From Mycogone perniciosa (Eukaryota; Ascomycota; Sordariomycetes; Hypocreales; Hypocreaceae), in the NCBI GenBank assembly GCA_025331125.1, contig JAOALB010000117.1:1-64000 (forward strand): DNA of 64,000 nt, in the 5' to 3' direction. The notes beneath the pieces were generated by a model. That model made no database searches. It was given only the letters and a program-made list of their open reading frames with translations, and had not been told where the DNA came from. The position numbers and the translations under genes were made by a program. This document shows, in pieces, positions 33,201 to 45,358 of this stretch (position 1 is the first letter of the stretch; each line of letters starts with the position of its first letter).

Positions 33201-33318
33201 AATAGAAGAAAACAAAACCCAGAAAACAAAATTTCGTCACGCGTTTCTGTGTATATGGCGTCCTGTGCTGTCTCAACCGGGGCGCCGTCATTATCATGCT
33301 CTAAAGACGATATCCCGA
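30297..33318. other. Gene-free convergent region
   Basis: 3 kb between the stops of the CBF1-type and YDR124W-like genes. Open frames up to 157 codons occur on both strands, but none shows domain, codon or splice support. A T/A-rich 3' UTR-like stretch lies at 30,480-30,560. Confidence 0.5.
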
Positions 33319-35409
33319 CTAATGCATCGGGGGCCGTTGCGCTGGGTCCACAACTTGTGTCATAACCCGTATCCCACGCGTATCATTGGGCATGGTGTAA
33401 CCGTATCCCTGCTGTTGGCCGACGGGTGTCGAAGGCAAGTCCCCAGCTCGGAAAATGGGGTTGCCATTTTGGTCGTACTCGTTTCGAGGGGCTCCTTCAA
33501 ACGAGCTGGGCAGGAAGGGTTGTGTCGGGTTCATAGGCACAGTTGGGCTGACAAAGGTGGTTGGCTGTGGAGTCGGTTGCGGAGGAGCGTACTGGTACAT
33601 GGAAGAGGTATTCGGTCCGGCCGAGGCAGGCGGCCATTGTTGGGCATACATGTTGCCTCCAGGACTCGCATAGTCGCTAAACACAGACGGCCTTCGACTG
33701 GCATCGTGAGGACTAGCAACCATATCTATGGGGATGTTGCCACCAGTAGTAGTAGTTACGGGCTGAGGTCCGTGAACAGAGATCGGTCCCCCTTCGACAA
33801 AGGTGTGCTGCTGTGCCGGAATATCCGTCATCATCGGCGGAGGGAACTGAGGAGCCCTCACAGGCATACCATCATTCATGAATGCGGGGGCACGTAGGCC
33901 TGACGCAGGGCTTGGTTCGGTTGTTGCTGTGTGTATGTGCGGCAAACATTGCGTCACCGTTGGCTTAGGTCTCGAAACATCGTGTTCCTCCTCGTCCTTG
34001 ACAAACCCTCCGTCCTCATTATCGGAAGCGTAGCTCTCGGGCACCTTGTCCTCTGCCATAACATATACCTCGGTGGAACCATCTTTGACTGTCTTAGTGA
34101 ATCAAATCTATGCCTCATGTAGAGAAACAAACATACCAATTTCGCCATTCTTGAATCTCTCCTCTTGCCTGGCTACCTTGAAGATCTCATTTAGGTATGG
34201 TCGCTTTTTCGCATTTGCCTCGTTATCTGTGAAGAACGACGATAGCGCTTCGACAGTAGTCTCCTCAAGTTTCTTGACATTGAGGCCCAATTTTTGAATA
34301 TCGACGTGCTGTTTGTTGTTGGGTTCTATAACCAGCCTTAGAATGTGAGCGAGAAGGTGGACACGTTCTATCTTGGTCAGCGGTCATCACTAGTATTCAC
34401 CAGGAGATGTCAATTTTACCTCGCTTATACAAATGATCAGGCTCTTTGTGCCGAACCTTGTCATCTCTTGTCGGACCCCATGGCTTTGGCCACCAATCTG
34501 GTGCCTTCTCATCCTTGCCGGTGTAAGGGTGTGTTGACTGCTTCTTAGGCTCAACAGCTTTGACCCAAGCCTTGGCTATCAGCTTGCAAGCAGTCTGTTG
34601 GCAGTTCTTAAATCGCTGTTCATAGAAGTTCCAAACAGCAGTCGAATCACCAATTTTGATACCTTTTCGAGAAGAAACCGTTATAGGAACATCATCGTCG
34701 TCATTGATCGTGTGCCGACCTCGAGGGCGCTTGCGACCTTGACGGGCTGAGCTGCCACCCCAATCACCAAAGCCTGGACTTCTTCGGCGATCCATCATCC
34801 TGCTCCGACTAAAAGCGGAGGCACGACCATAAAAGCCGTCATCAAACCCAAATGTATCGTCCAACATAGGGTCGCCGCCTAAATTCATTGATATCAGTGA
34901 ATGAACTCACCAAGAAAACAAACCAGAATTTCCAACCTGTGTCGATCCTTGCCATGACTTGACGGAATTTGTTTGCGTCAAAGAACTGACGGATCGTGTT
35001 ATCACTTAGCCTCTGACCAGGGCTGGGACTGAAGAAGGTCATGGAACCACCATCCTCTGTGATGGCCGCAACGAAATATTGCTTAGCAGCGATACCACAA
35101 TGCGTTCGCAATGCCTCTTCGATTTGCTATGAAGCCTGGTGGTGAGCAGATTATGAATTGGGGCCAGAGATGTTCGTCACTTACCATCGGCGGCTGTCGG
35201 CGTATATCGTTGCCATCCTGAAAACGACTATTCTCAGGTACGTCTGGACCACACCGCTCTTGTGGAAACGGCTGGTGTCGTGGGACCGCATCGGGAGCAT
35301 ATCGCTCAGATGCAAAAGACTGATGCCGAGCAGCGGGATCAGGTGGATAGTATTGAGGCTGAAACGGCTGGTGACGTGGGAACGAATCCCGCGTCCAATC
35401 TTGAACCAT
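33319..35409 (-). CDS. YDR124W-like / hrmA-cluster-associated helical-bundle protein (DUF2841)
   Basis: Five predicted exons, 35185-35409, 34937-35126, 34420-34878, 34137-34367 and 33319-34088, encode 624 aa. Residues ~214-368 match the fungal helical-bundle family first noted in the subtelomeric hrmA-associated cluster and in yeast YDR124W: STAVWNFYEQRFKNCQQ, DWWPKPWGPTRDDKVRHKEP, and ERVHLLAHILRLVIEPNN reconstituted across an intron. A basic RQGRKRPRGR patch at ~184-193 suggests nuclear localisation. The N-terminus has QPF/RHQ-type repeats, and the C-terminal 250 residues are Pro/Gln-rich and disordered, as in regulators. The molecular role is not established. Intron 2 uses a poor GTTGGA donor, but only it keeps frame at a normal 58 nt. 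The ATG at 35409 follows a long upstream region that may be a long leader. Confidence 0.75.
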
Positions 35410-37151
35410 GGCTATTTAGATTGGGTGGCCTCGGAATGAGAAAGCGAGTGACAGGCGCCGTTTAGAGACACGGGTGGGCTTTAATAGATGGGCAATGCTG
35501 AGAAGGCTTGGCTATTCAGCACGGAACTTGTGTCTTATTGGTGCGACACCGGATTGCATAGGTTACGGGCGGAAGATGGATTCGCACTGCCCTCGAAGTT
35601 AGCCCGCCAGGCAATGGCAAACGCATAAAGAATTAGGGAAATTTTTCTTACGCTGTGTGACTGTGTTGCTGTTACCAGATGTGAGACGACGTTCAGGCTC
35701 GTGCGTTGGAGGTGATGCAATTAGCGGCCAGGAGGTCAAGGCGAGCCAGGTGGCTTGTAGCTTCTGCAAGGCGACTGGACAATTGGGTGTACGTGGGACT
35801 ATTGCATGTCGTGAAAGGCAGGCTTCTCAAGGGGTGTGCTGGCGGTTGAGAAGATGTATGGTGCGAGGGTGTGGTAACACGCGAAACTTGTGAGCGAAAC
35901 GGCGCTGTTGTGTAACGAGTAGCGGGTCGAGATGAATGTCGACACCGGTGTCTCGATATAAGCCTGAGGTCGACTGAAAGCCCACGAAGTAAATCAACTC
36001 CTCTGTCAGACACGTTGGGAGGTGGAATAGCTTCGAGTTGCCGGATAGAAAGGCAGGAGGCTTCAAGAACACAGCTGGACTATCGCCAGAAGACGTGAGT
36101 CTACGGTGATTATGGTCGATACCGAAGGTGGCTGGTTACTCGCACAGCGAATTGGCCTAGATTCGGGAGGATGCGTTGAGATCTTCAATGTGTTGCACCA
36201 GCTTGGGGATGATGTTGTCATCAGTGCGCCTTTGAAAGTCCACCGTCCCACCAACGTATGTATGTATGTTGTTGGAATGTAGAAGCCGAGCAGCCAAGAC
36301 GACAAGTTGGTCACGGGTGAAAACAGCCGATGTTTATCACTGGTGGTAGAAGAGATCGGGAGGAGGGATTGATACGTCGCGACTGTTCTGTTGGTAGGTG
36401 AGGCTGAAGCGTCTACGGTGTCGCAATCTCTCGATGTCTCTCAAAGACTGCCGAGTGCCAGGTGGTGTGGCGGAATGGCGATGGGGCCAGGGCCTGGCAT
36501 ATATATATGTATGTATCCCAACGCCAGACGCTTTGGTCACACGCACGGGCTTGGGGCTGGATCGTCGAGCGCCGCTGGGAACAAGCCGGAAAACAAAAGA
36601 TGTGTACTCGTAGTTGAAGCCCAAAGCCGCGGCGGTTGGCAAACGGGAGGTTAATCGATGTCGTGGGGTGACGGGTGCACCGATGAGCGGTGGAGCGAAC
36701 GGCAGAGCGAACTGCGGGAACGGCGAACGGCGAACGACAACGAAGAACGGACGAGAACGAAGGGCGACGACACGGATGTGGCCGTTTGATATGAGATTGC
36801 GAGCGGCGCGGGATGTGGCAGAGACTCGGGATGGTCAATCAAGCAGCACGCCAATTAGTCTAATTCGGCCACCACCAAAAAGTAGCTGACTGCTGCGAGC
36901 TGGTAGCTGTGCGTCGGCCCCGCACTGAACGGCGCGGATGTCTCTCTCCTCGTTTTCTTACTCGCGGCCGTTGCTTTTGCTGGTCTGCCCACTCCGGACG
37001 GTAACTTGTTAGCTTCCCTTGGTGCCAACAGGGCTGGCGTGTCAGCAGCGTCGTCGTGTGCACACGCCGTCCGCTAGCGAATAAGAGGGGGAACGGGGCG
37101 GAGGGGTCGACGGAGAGCGAGAAGGACGTGTAGTTATCAGTTCAGTCGAGT

Positions 37152-37203
37152 TGGAGAGGGCGAAGAAGCAGAGTGGAAGGAGGGAGAGAAGAGATGGAGG
37201 GGG
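37152..37203 (-). promoter_or_regulatory. Pyrimidine tract, candidate start zone of the YDR124W-like gene
   Basis: About 50 bp that is almost pure C/T on the minus strand, the only such tract in the 1.8 kb ahead of the start codon at 35409. If it marks transcription start, the leader would be about 1.7 kb. Confidence 0.3.
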
Positions 37204-37570
37204 ATTTGCGTGTGTGGGCGGTAGGCAGGTAGGTATTTAGGAGGAGATGAAGTCGACTCGAAAAGGCGGACACCAGGCCATCATATTACACCTACTCGTA
37301 CTCGAAAAACGGCAGATAAGATGCAGAGTGGGAACCGTGACGGAATTCTACCGCGAGCAGCTCTGCGACGGCCAATCGCTGGTTTCTCAATCCAGGGGCC
37401 TGCTCGATCCCTGGGCAAAATGGTGGTTTGCTCGTCCCGGCAAATTGAGCCTTGCAGCAGCTGGGCCAACAATAGACGAGACGGGGGGAGCCGGGGGTTG
37501 AGTTTGAAGAGGAAGAGAGGAGAGAGACGATCGTCCACCCAGTGCACTGGGCCATTATGCATAAGGTAAG

Positions 37571-37660
37571 GTACCACTCGTACTACTACGAAGTAGCTCG
37601 TACTCCGTACTCCGTACGAGTACATATGACTTACTACCACGGAGTACGGAGTATATGTAC
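37571..37660. repeat. Cluster of TACTCCG / TACGGAG heptamers
   Basis: TACTCCGTACTCCGTAC is a tandem period-7 copy. It is followed 30 bp later by the inverse, ACGGAGTACGGAGTA, and flanked by CTCGTAC and ACGAAGTAG variants. The two halves could pair as a stem. Confidence 0.75.
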
Positions 37661-38137
37661 CTGTATTTACAGGCCACAGGCCACATTTGCCGGGCCGAAG
37701 CGCTGAAGCCCTAGAGGCAGAGCTGGAGATGTGCGCACCGTGTACTTCGTAGGTGCCTTGAGGTCAGCGACCGCCTGCGAGCATAGCGGGCAACAAGCAC
37801 CAGCAGCCGGCAGCAGAGGCACTGGTCTAGGTGGGTTCCCAGGCTCCAGGGCTGTCACTAGCCAAGCTCGCTAGGCCCTAGCCTACAGTACCTGTCCTAG
37901 CACTGCACTGCTTCGAGCAACAGGGACGTACGAGTACTCCTACTCGTAGCAGCAGCGCCAACAGTAGCGTCCGCCGGCATGCCCACCTGTCTGTTCTTTG
38001 CCCAGGGCAGGGGGTACTGTACTGGTACAAGGGCTGAGCCTGGCAGGGGAGCTTGGGGCTGGTCAGTGGTGACGAGGGAAGAGATGTTAAGCTAGCGGCA
38101 GGGCTTGCAAGTCAAGCTCTACAAGTAGTAATAGAGG

Positions 38138-38156
38138 TACGGAGTAGTACTCCGTA
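38138..38156. repeat. Inverted pair TACGGAGTA-G-TACTCCGTA
   Basis: Nine-base arms with a single-base centre. Another copy set, TACGGAGTA ... TACGGAGTAC, lies at 38,494-38,528. Confidence 0.75.
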
Positions 38157-39973
38157 ATATGAGACGAGTTGCAAGGTCGAGGGGTTCTTTGCCGTGTGCC
38201 CCTCCTCTAACCCAGCTACTCGGTTCATTAATTCGGAACAAGGAGACAAGACATGATGGCAGACAGCAACAGCTACCAGCGGGATCGAGCGCTTCACACG
38301 CCTCACACAATGGCGGTGTTGCTTTGGTGGCGGCGGCATAAGGAGGCAGAGCTCCCAAAGGAACCGCATATGTACTTCGTATGTACGAGTATACATGTTC
38401 AGGTGTGAGAGCGGCAGCTGTTTGAACCCCCCAATGCTTGCAGGGCACTAAAGAGTTGGCTACGACCGCAAAAGTACTGGAACGCGGGTTGTCTACGGAG
38501 TATTACATGTACGAATACTACGGAGTACTTGTGGTGCGATTACTTGGAAGCCCAGAGATATCCACTCGACACCTGAGGCAAAACTCCAGTTGATGCTGGA
38601 CAAGCCCAAGGATTGGTGTAGGGTAATATTAGTACCAGTACCAGGAAAGCTTGGCTCTACAAAGTGGTATGTATATATGCATGTGAGTTTAGGTGTATTG
38701 TGGGATTTTCCATGATAAATACCTACTTTCATACATCCTACATATTCAATCCATCTATTGCTATTTCTACGTACCTACTTGTGGCCGTCTCGATCCATTG
38801 ATTAGTCGTATCATTTTGGGCACCTTTTCCCATTCGGCAGCAATAGTTTGTCGCACGACAATAAAAGGCAACAACAGACAGAGCCAAAAATAAAGACAAA
38901 AACAAAACAAAAAAAACAAAGTGGGCTCATTGGTCAGCAAATGCCACTTAGTAAGTTCCACGGGAAGTTAAACGGTGGCATAATAATAATCCCTTGCCAA
39001 CAGGGGCTGGTTGTCCAGGATGACAAGCGGCCCCCCCCCAGGACAGCCCCAACTAGGTTGGTTGCGGACACAGGGTGAGACGAAAAAAGGCGTCAGTTGA
39101 TGGGAAAAAAAAAGAAAAAGAAAAAAGTCCAACCAAGGCAAAGAAAGCAAAAGTCGCCGTTAAGAAGAACCAGCATATGTGGACGTGGGAATTTCAGAAA
39201 AGGCTGCGCCAACCGATGTACGAAATACGGAATAAGGTTCCTGATTTGGCATTGTGCATGTCTTGTGCAGACACGTGCATTCCGGGGGCATCAGAAGGGT
39301 CTTGGGAGCGAGACAGAGCAACACGGGGAACAGAAATAACATGGGGATGTGAGTGGGGGGTTATGGAATGAAGGACAGACACAATCAACAAAAGGGCCAA
39401 GACCCAGAACCCCTAATAAATCCGAGCACAGATTCATCAATGCATACGGAGTACTCATAGCACTATTACGAGTACTAGTGGTCGGAGTTCGCGCATCTCG
39501 TACCAACAAGCAGGGAATTGCATCACGATGTCCCCGCGTATGGTTTCTTTTTCTTCCGGCATTGCCCCTCTCTTCTGGGTTCGTTCACGAGGCATTGAAA
39601 CACGACGACGGGAACGCACTCACTTGAGTTGCATGAAATTTCAGCGGCCCCAGTGAATCCACTTATTATTCACACAGTCAACCCACGTTGCCGTGAAGGC
39701 TTCGAGATGTCGGGCAACTACTCGTAAGCCATGCTCGCTTATATTACACAATATTCCTGCTGAGAGCAATAGTACAACTCTTCACTCGCACAATTCTGAA
39801 GCACTACGAGTAGGCTTGCATTGCCCCATGTCTTGACCGTTTCCATCTCATTGGCTGCGCGTACGCATTCCGTGCTTATGATTCAGATGCGGATGTTAGT
39901 GGTGCAGATCGACCAGCGTAAATGCCATTTCTCAACGACAGCGCGTGGCGTTTTTGAACCTGTTTGGCGGGAC

Positions 39974-39993
39974 CGTAAGTACTAGTACTTACG
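39974..39993. repeat. Perfect 20-bp palindrome CGTAAGTACTAGTACTTACG
   Basis: A self-complementary variant of the motif family, within the gene-free stretch. Confidence 0.75.
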
Positions 39994-41359
39994 CCCAGCA
40001 GTACCTGCTCACTTTCCCAGCCAGTCAGCCGGAAGGAGCGAGTACTTGTACTTGTACCTGTACTCAGACTCCTGCTGAGCAAGCAACTACGAGTACAGCT
40101 GAATGTGCCTCGTCCAAGGCAACGGAACTCGCCAATGCAAAGTCTCACAACACCAAACGCACCATTTGCCCAGATTGACCGCCGCCGTCGAGCCCTACGA
40201 GTAGTAGCCACCGATACACAAGCAGAGGCCGCGAGAATCTGCATCGGGTCCCTTTCCTCCTGAATCCAGCATCTTGCATGACGAGCCTGCAGGCAGGCAT
40301 GTTCGCATCCAGATACGACGACCAGTCAGATGAGATCAGCCGACAGATCACGAAGATGGGGCCGCTTGGCAGAAGAAGAACAACTAGCCGCGATATGACG
40401 ACGATGGACGGGGCCAAATGTTCCGGGTACAGCCATCGGTTCCAACGTGTCTCAATCTCTGCACGGAGTTAAGTCGCCAGCAAATCATTTCCGCTCTCGA
40501 GCCGTAACTTAGGCTCGGGCCATACGCCTAAGCACTAAATATCACTCGACAATCAATTGGCCGTCACTGGCCATGACCGTTGATTAGGTGGGACCCGGGT
40601 ACGGCTCGGAAGCTTAGCTCAACCGTCCGTCCTGCCTCTCCACACAGCGAGGCGTGGATTCTCCGGACATTGAGAGAGTCGCTGGCATTGTCCGGCACAG
40701 CACCGACAACCGCACGAACCAGCAGCACCGAGTGGCCTGGATAAAGTACAAAAACCCGAATGTCAAGGCTACCGACCGGGAAAGGCAGAATTTGTCCATC
40801 TTGGCCACCGTGGCGGTGGCGGCGGTGACGAATTTCCTCCTCACCTTCAGCTGCAAGTCAGGCCAGGCCTTCGGCTGCTATTATGAGGACTGGACATAAG
40901 TCAGCCAACCCCTATCAATAAGCAGAGCTCAAGCTGGCCATCCCAAGAAAGCGGCAGTCTACCCTTGTCTGCTCAAGCCACTGTGGAGCATTGACACCCT
41001 CGGTGGTGGCGGTATGTCACCATGTCACCAAGATCACGTCCCAGAATCTCGGCTGCCTCGCCGATACCAGGCTAGGGGATCACTGACTCGTGGGAAATAA
41101 TGTTAGTCTGTGTATCAAAGATTCGAAAAACAATGGAGTTAAAAAAAACCCTTCTAGGCGGAAGGTGTTTCCACTCTCGCCACTCTTGTGCGACGCCAAC
41201 TCGCAGTTGGCTGTCGACGAGCCAGCGCCACTCACAAAAGTTCTCAGCAATCAGAGAACGCATACCCACCGAGGTGAAACACAAAGGTGAGGGACTCATT
41301 TGGTTGCAGAATCGGACTTTCAACAATGGGTTAAAGACGTTTTGCGCTGACTTGCCTGG

Positions 41360-41382
41360 TAGTACTCCGTACTCCGTACTAG
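41360..41382. repeat. Tandem TACTCCG repeat flanked by AGTAC/GTACT
   Basis: Two period-7 units, ACTCCGTACTCCGTACT, bounded by TAGT and CTAG ends, giving a partly palindromic element. Confidence 0.7.
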
Positions 41383-42795
41383 TAATACATTATTACCCCC
41401 ACGGCTACCCACTAGGCTTATTCTTCTGATTATTGTGTCAACCGCAACTGCCGGATCACAATGAGTGATTCCGGCGTGCCGTTGTGCACAAATAATTGAG
41501 GCATGACAGAGCACCGTAGTTCCCTACTACTCCTTGGGCAATGGCGATTGCACCGATCAAAAGGCCAGCACCTGCTTATTGTGGAATCTGCAAGCCCAAG
41601 GACTCATGGCTCAGCTTTTGCTACTTTTGTACACCCTGAAGATACGCATGGATAAGGTTTTGAGGGGCACGATCTGGATCCGGTTTCAAATGTGATGGAG
41701 AGATTTCCTGCTTCGATCTAGATGCGGCTATCTCAAGCATGCCTCGGGCGTCAATGACTTGCTCTCCGGCCCGCACGGTAAGAAGAAGCAACGAGAACCA
41801 TGAATATGTATGTGTACTCCCTAAAAGAACCCCTCGCTTCTCGCAAGCAAAACGTCTTTGGGCAGAAGCAATTATAGATTTCCCGAGGAAACTAGGCTAC
41901 TACCGCACGAACATGTTCTCCTTGCATAATACTCTGTGGCCCTCAAGAAGCAAAGGATATTCTTGTTCTGGGGCTTGGGAAGGGATTGATCCTCTGATAC
42001 CAAATAAGTACAAAGCACGGATCCTTCATCCTGGGCCGGAATCTTATACTCGTACTCCGTACTATCCCACAACCCATGGGACTCCGAAACCTGGTCATAC
42101 TCGTATGCGCGCCGGACACGGAGTACCAGCCGGATACCGCCGATGGCGAATCAGCAGTTTCGACGCACGTGTTGTCTCCAAATTCTATCCAGGACTCACC
42201 ACATGGCAACGGAAGCTTCAATTTCACAAGCCAACGAATGTGAGATTAGGGCAGCAAGTCCTTGGCCATGGCTTTGCGAAATGCACGCTGCTCATGAAGG
42301 CCTGTGCTCGACCATGTTGATCTGATGTCCTACGAGTGCTCGTATGAGTACTCCGTACTCGTACACACTATTACTACAAGCCCCTCCTTGTACGAGTACA
42401 TGCCCATTCGGCATGAGGGCTCCACCAACTGTACCATTCAGTCGGAGCAACGGAGTTAACTCATTCAACCCCCATCCATTTGCACTCGCTAATTAACTAC
42501 CGGCTGAAGTCCTTGATTGATCGGCGTCACGCTTCATTGCCTTGCATTGCCAATGTGAGCGGTTGAACCTTGAAGTCAGGCACCATCCAGGATTACGTCC
42601 TCTTATATACGGCTGGTTCCACTACGTTGGTTGATGCTTACTATCTAATAGTTGCGGCTCGCTCCCAGAAGCACCTTGATGGCAGCAAAGGCATCAAACT
42701 ATCGATTATTATGGCACGACCTCATTTTGCCATCACATGCCCTGGGTAGTAGCGCATCACAAACATGTGTTCAGGAATCACGCCCGAAGCACGCC

Positions 42796-42825
42796 TACTC
42801 CGTATATCCTAGTATGTACGGAGTA
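42796..42825. repeat. Stem-loop: TACTCCGTA, 12-nt loop, TACGGAGTA
   Basis: Arms at 42,796-42,804 and 42,817-42,825 are perfectly complementary. A GTACGAAGTA variant follows directly. Confidence 0.7.
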
Positions 42826-43704
42826 CGAAGTATGCTACTAGGTAGCAAGGAAATACCTCCAATCACACATAGTCTCTGCCAATCAGCGTTCGTGCTGTCA
42901 CACGCCAAAGTCTCCACACCCTCTTGTCTAGTAGTATCTGGCTTGCTGGCCTGCAGCACTTAACCTCCTCGCAGCAAGGGATCTCATCTTACTTTTGCAT
43001 TATTGGCTCTCTGGGGTTGTTGTGCTTAGTTAGGTAAAGGCTATTCGGATCAGCTTCGACAGCCCATTGACAAGCCTATGTGTGTCCTCACAGACAAAAT
43101 ACAGAGGTATCATCGCACGCGTCATTGCCTAGAGGAGATTATCACGATTCCGAGCGCACCATTGCTGCAACAGTAAGTTTGCCAGCTCTCAATTACTATA
43201 GCCACCAACATCGGACAGTCCTCTGTTTCCTCAAAAGTCGTGAGAAAGCGAGACAGTTTAAAATACGTGGGCCGCAAGCACAACTTCTGTGGAAGTGGTC
43301 GACCTGAACGATTCGGTGCGAGAAGAGAATACCACTCACCATGTTCATACTACTTGCATCGAGATCGTCCAATACGCCACTGCCAACGCTACTGGTGACA
43401 TTGGCACAGCTGCTTCTCTGAGTGGCGCCGCGCCGTTCAACTCTGCAATTTGGTAGCTGTCACAGTCTGTGTCGGATCAAATATTCGCCTTCTTGCAGAC
43501 CTTTTGCAACCATTTCGGCCCAATATCTCACTGATATTAATGGGCGTGATAAAATGGGACCTTCGCTTCGGTTGGTGGCTCATTACTGACCTGCCAATAG
43601 TACTGACTGGCCCAAGGCCAATGTCATTCATCTTGTTCTTGTACATTTGGGGAAATATCAGCCATCCCCCCCTGTTGTCAGCAAGCTATCATTTGCAGTG
43701 CATC

Positions 43705-43793
43705 GTACGAAGTACTATATCCCCAGTATATTCCTGCGTAGTACTCCGTAGTAGATTACTATGACGGAGTACTCGGCCGAGCTACGAGTACAG
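43705..43793. repeat. Cluster of GTAC-centred motifs
   Basis: Contains CGTACGAAGTAC, GTAGTACTCCGTAGTA, ACGGAGTACT and ACGAGTAC within 90 bp, in both orientations. Confidence 0.65.
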
Positions 43794-44984
43794 CTCACAA
43801 CAGTAACGCCCGACGGGTTGGTAACGCGATCTATTAGCCAACCGGTGCCATTGTTCGAAACCCATGTCCACGAAGGCATCGGCGCTCATGGACACAGTCC
43901 TAATTGGATAGCAACTGTCACCCTGGCTCAAATCACACCGGATGTGATATCCGGCGTCGTTTTTGCGCCTTCTCTCCTGTCTAGCAGAGATTCACCACTG
44001 TGATGTCACGAGATGTGGCGTTGAATAGTATCACCACCCTGGTTGGCGCTGACAATACCCCTTCCGATAACACAGGTGAACATTTGTGATGTCAGACCCT
44101 TCTGATCAGAATTGTTTCTAGCATATCGCCGGAGTTTATTATGGGGCCAGTCTGAATCTCGATGCTGATTACTCCATACGCAACTGCCAAGGCGATCATC
44201 GTGATGGCAGTTCCCGACTCTGCTGCAGAGAGGTCTAACCGAAGGTGTCGGCCCGAAATGGGTTTGCGAGTTTTCCTTTGGCTTCTCTCCCTTCCAATCA
44301 GATGCGAAACTTGGGGGATCCTTTTTATCCTCTGCATCGAAACGGCCAAAGGGAAACAGGGAAACATGCAGCAGCCTGACAAACTAGCTGTGGAGACATA
44401 ACCAAGCCACTTGGTGATCGGTTAAGATACCGGGGATGTGTTGGCCATGCAAGTCGTCCTATTATTATGGGTCAACACGAAAGAAAATCTCTGTGCCGGA
44501 CATGGGCGATGCAAAGAACTTTGATGTGGCTGCCACAAGAGGGCTCGACTCGCTGCAACAGCCAATTCTAAGCAAAACGGCGCGGCGACGCATGTCTCTC
44601 TGTCTCGCGCTTCTTGCCCAACAAGTCCAATAGCTTGGCTTTGCCGAGACGAAACCATCAGCGGGCGAAACCCCGGGAGGCCATCCACGACGATAGACAC
44701 CGGCTTGGCTGCTTTTCAATGGCACGAATACAGCTCGCGAACAGCAGCCTGCATGTCAACACAACCATCATGTCGGACAAATTCTTCTTCTGCAACACAC
44801 CGCTCCATTCACAGCAGCCAACCACCCTTCCTTTACCCCATCACTCCCCCTTTTGGCTTCGTACATGACGCCTCAATTTGTTTTTCTTCGGGGTTACACC
44901 GGTGTCGTTGCAGCACGAGCAGAACCGCCTGTGGCTGGCTGGTGATGCAGTTCGTCTTGGTGTTGCAGCGCATTACCACGACTT

Positions 44985-45004
44985 CGTACGGAGTACTCCG
45001 TACG
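44985..45004. repeat. Perfect 20-bp palindrome CGTACGGAGTACTCCGTACG
   Basis: The longest perfect form of the dispersed element in this window; it looks like the family consensus. Confidence 0.8.
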
Positions 45005-45318
45005 ACAAAACCAAAACCTCATGTCACTCACCCCCTGCGCCACATCTGCCCATCCATTGCTTACATGCTTTTCAGCAACATACATACGGAGTACAGCAGA
45101 CAGATACGTTCTTGGCATTACCAAGGCGGACGTGTCGGAGTTTTTATTTCATCTGTTATCCACCTACTAGTTATCCATGCCGTAATTACTCACGAGTCAG
45201 TCACGTATGTCTTTTAGGCTATTATACTATCTGCTCGTATTTGCTATCAGGAACCGGTAAGACCAGTCGGCAACATCCATTTCCAGGTACGGGCAATGGG
45301 CTGCAAACACTTACATAC

Positions 45319-45358
45319 TACGGAGTACGGAGTACTAATACTGCGAAGTACTCCGTAC
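45319..45358. repeat. TACGGAG tandem with inverted GAAGTACTCCGTAC
   Basis: A period-7 tandem followed 10 bp later by the reverse orientation. Confidence 0.7.

Noticed and set aside
39090..39340. Lys-rich frame GKKKKKKKVQ...
   Set aside because: It is only a poly-A tract read as protein.
40278..40899. Possible two-exon orphan gene: a 64-codon frame at 40,278 and a frame to 40,899 with a membrane-like segment
   Set aside because: No donor joins the two frames in phase except a very weak GTCTCA, and neither part matches a known family.
41739..42320. 193-codon open frame on the plus strand in the gene desert
   Set aside because: It runs through copies of the TACTCCGTAC repeat, has no recognisable domain, and no intron or promoter context supports it.
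43850..43870. GTTCGAAACC-like string resembling a tRNA T-loop
   Set aside because: No matching acceptor stem, D-loop or anticodon arm could be built around it.
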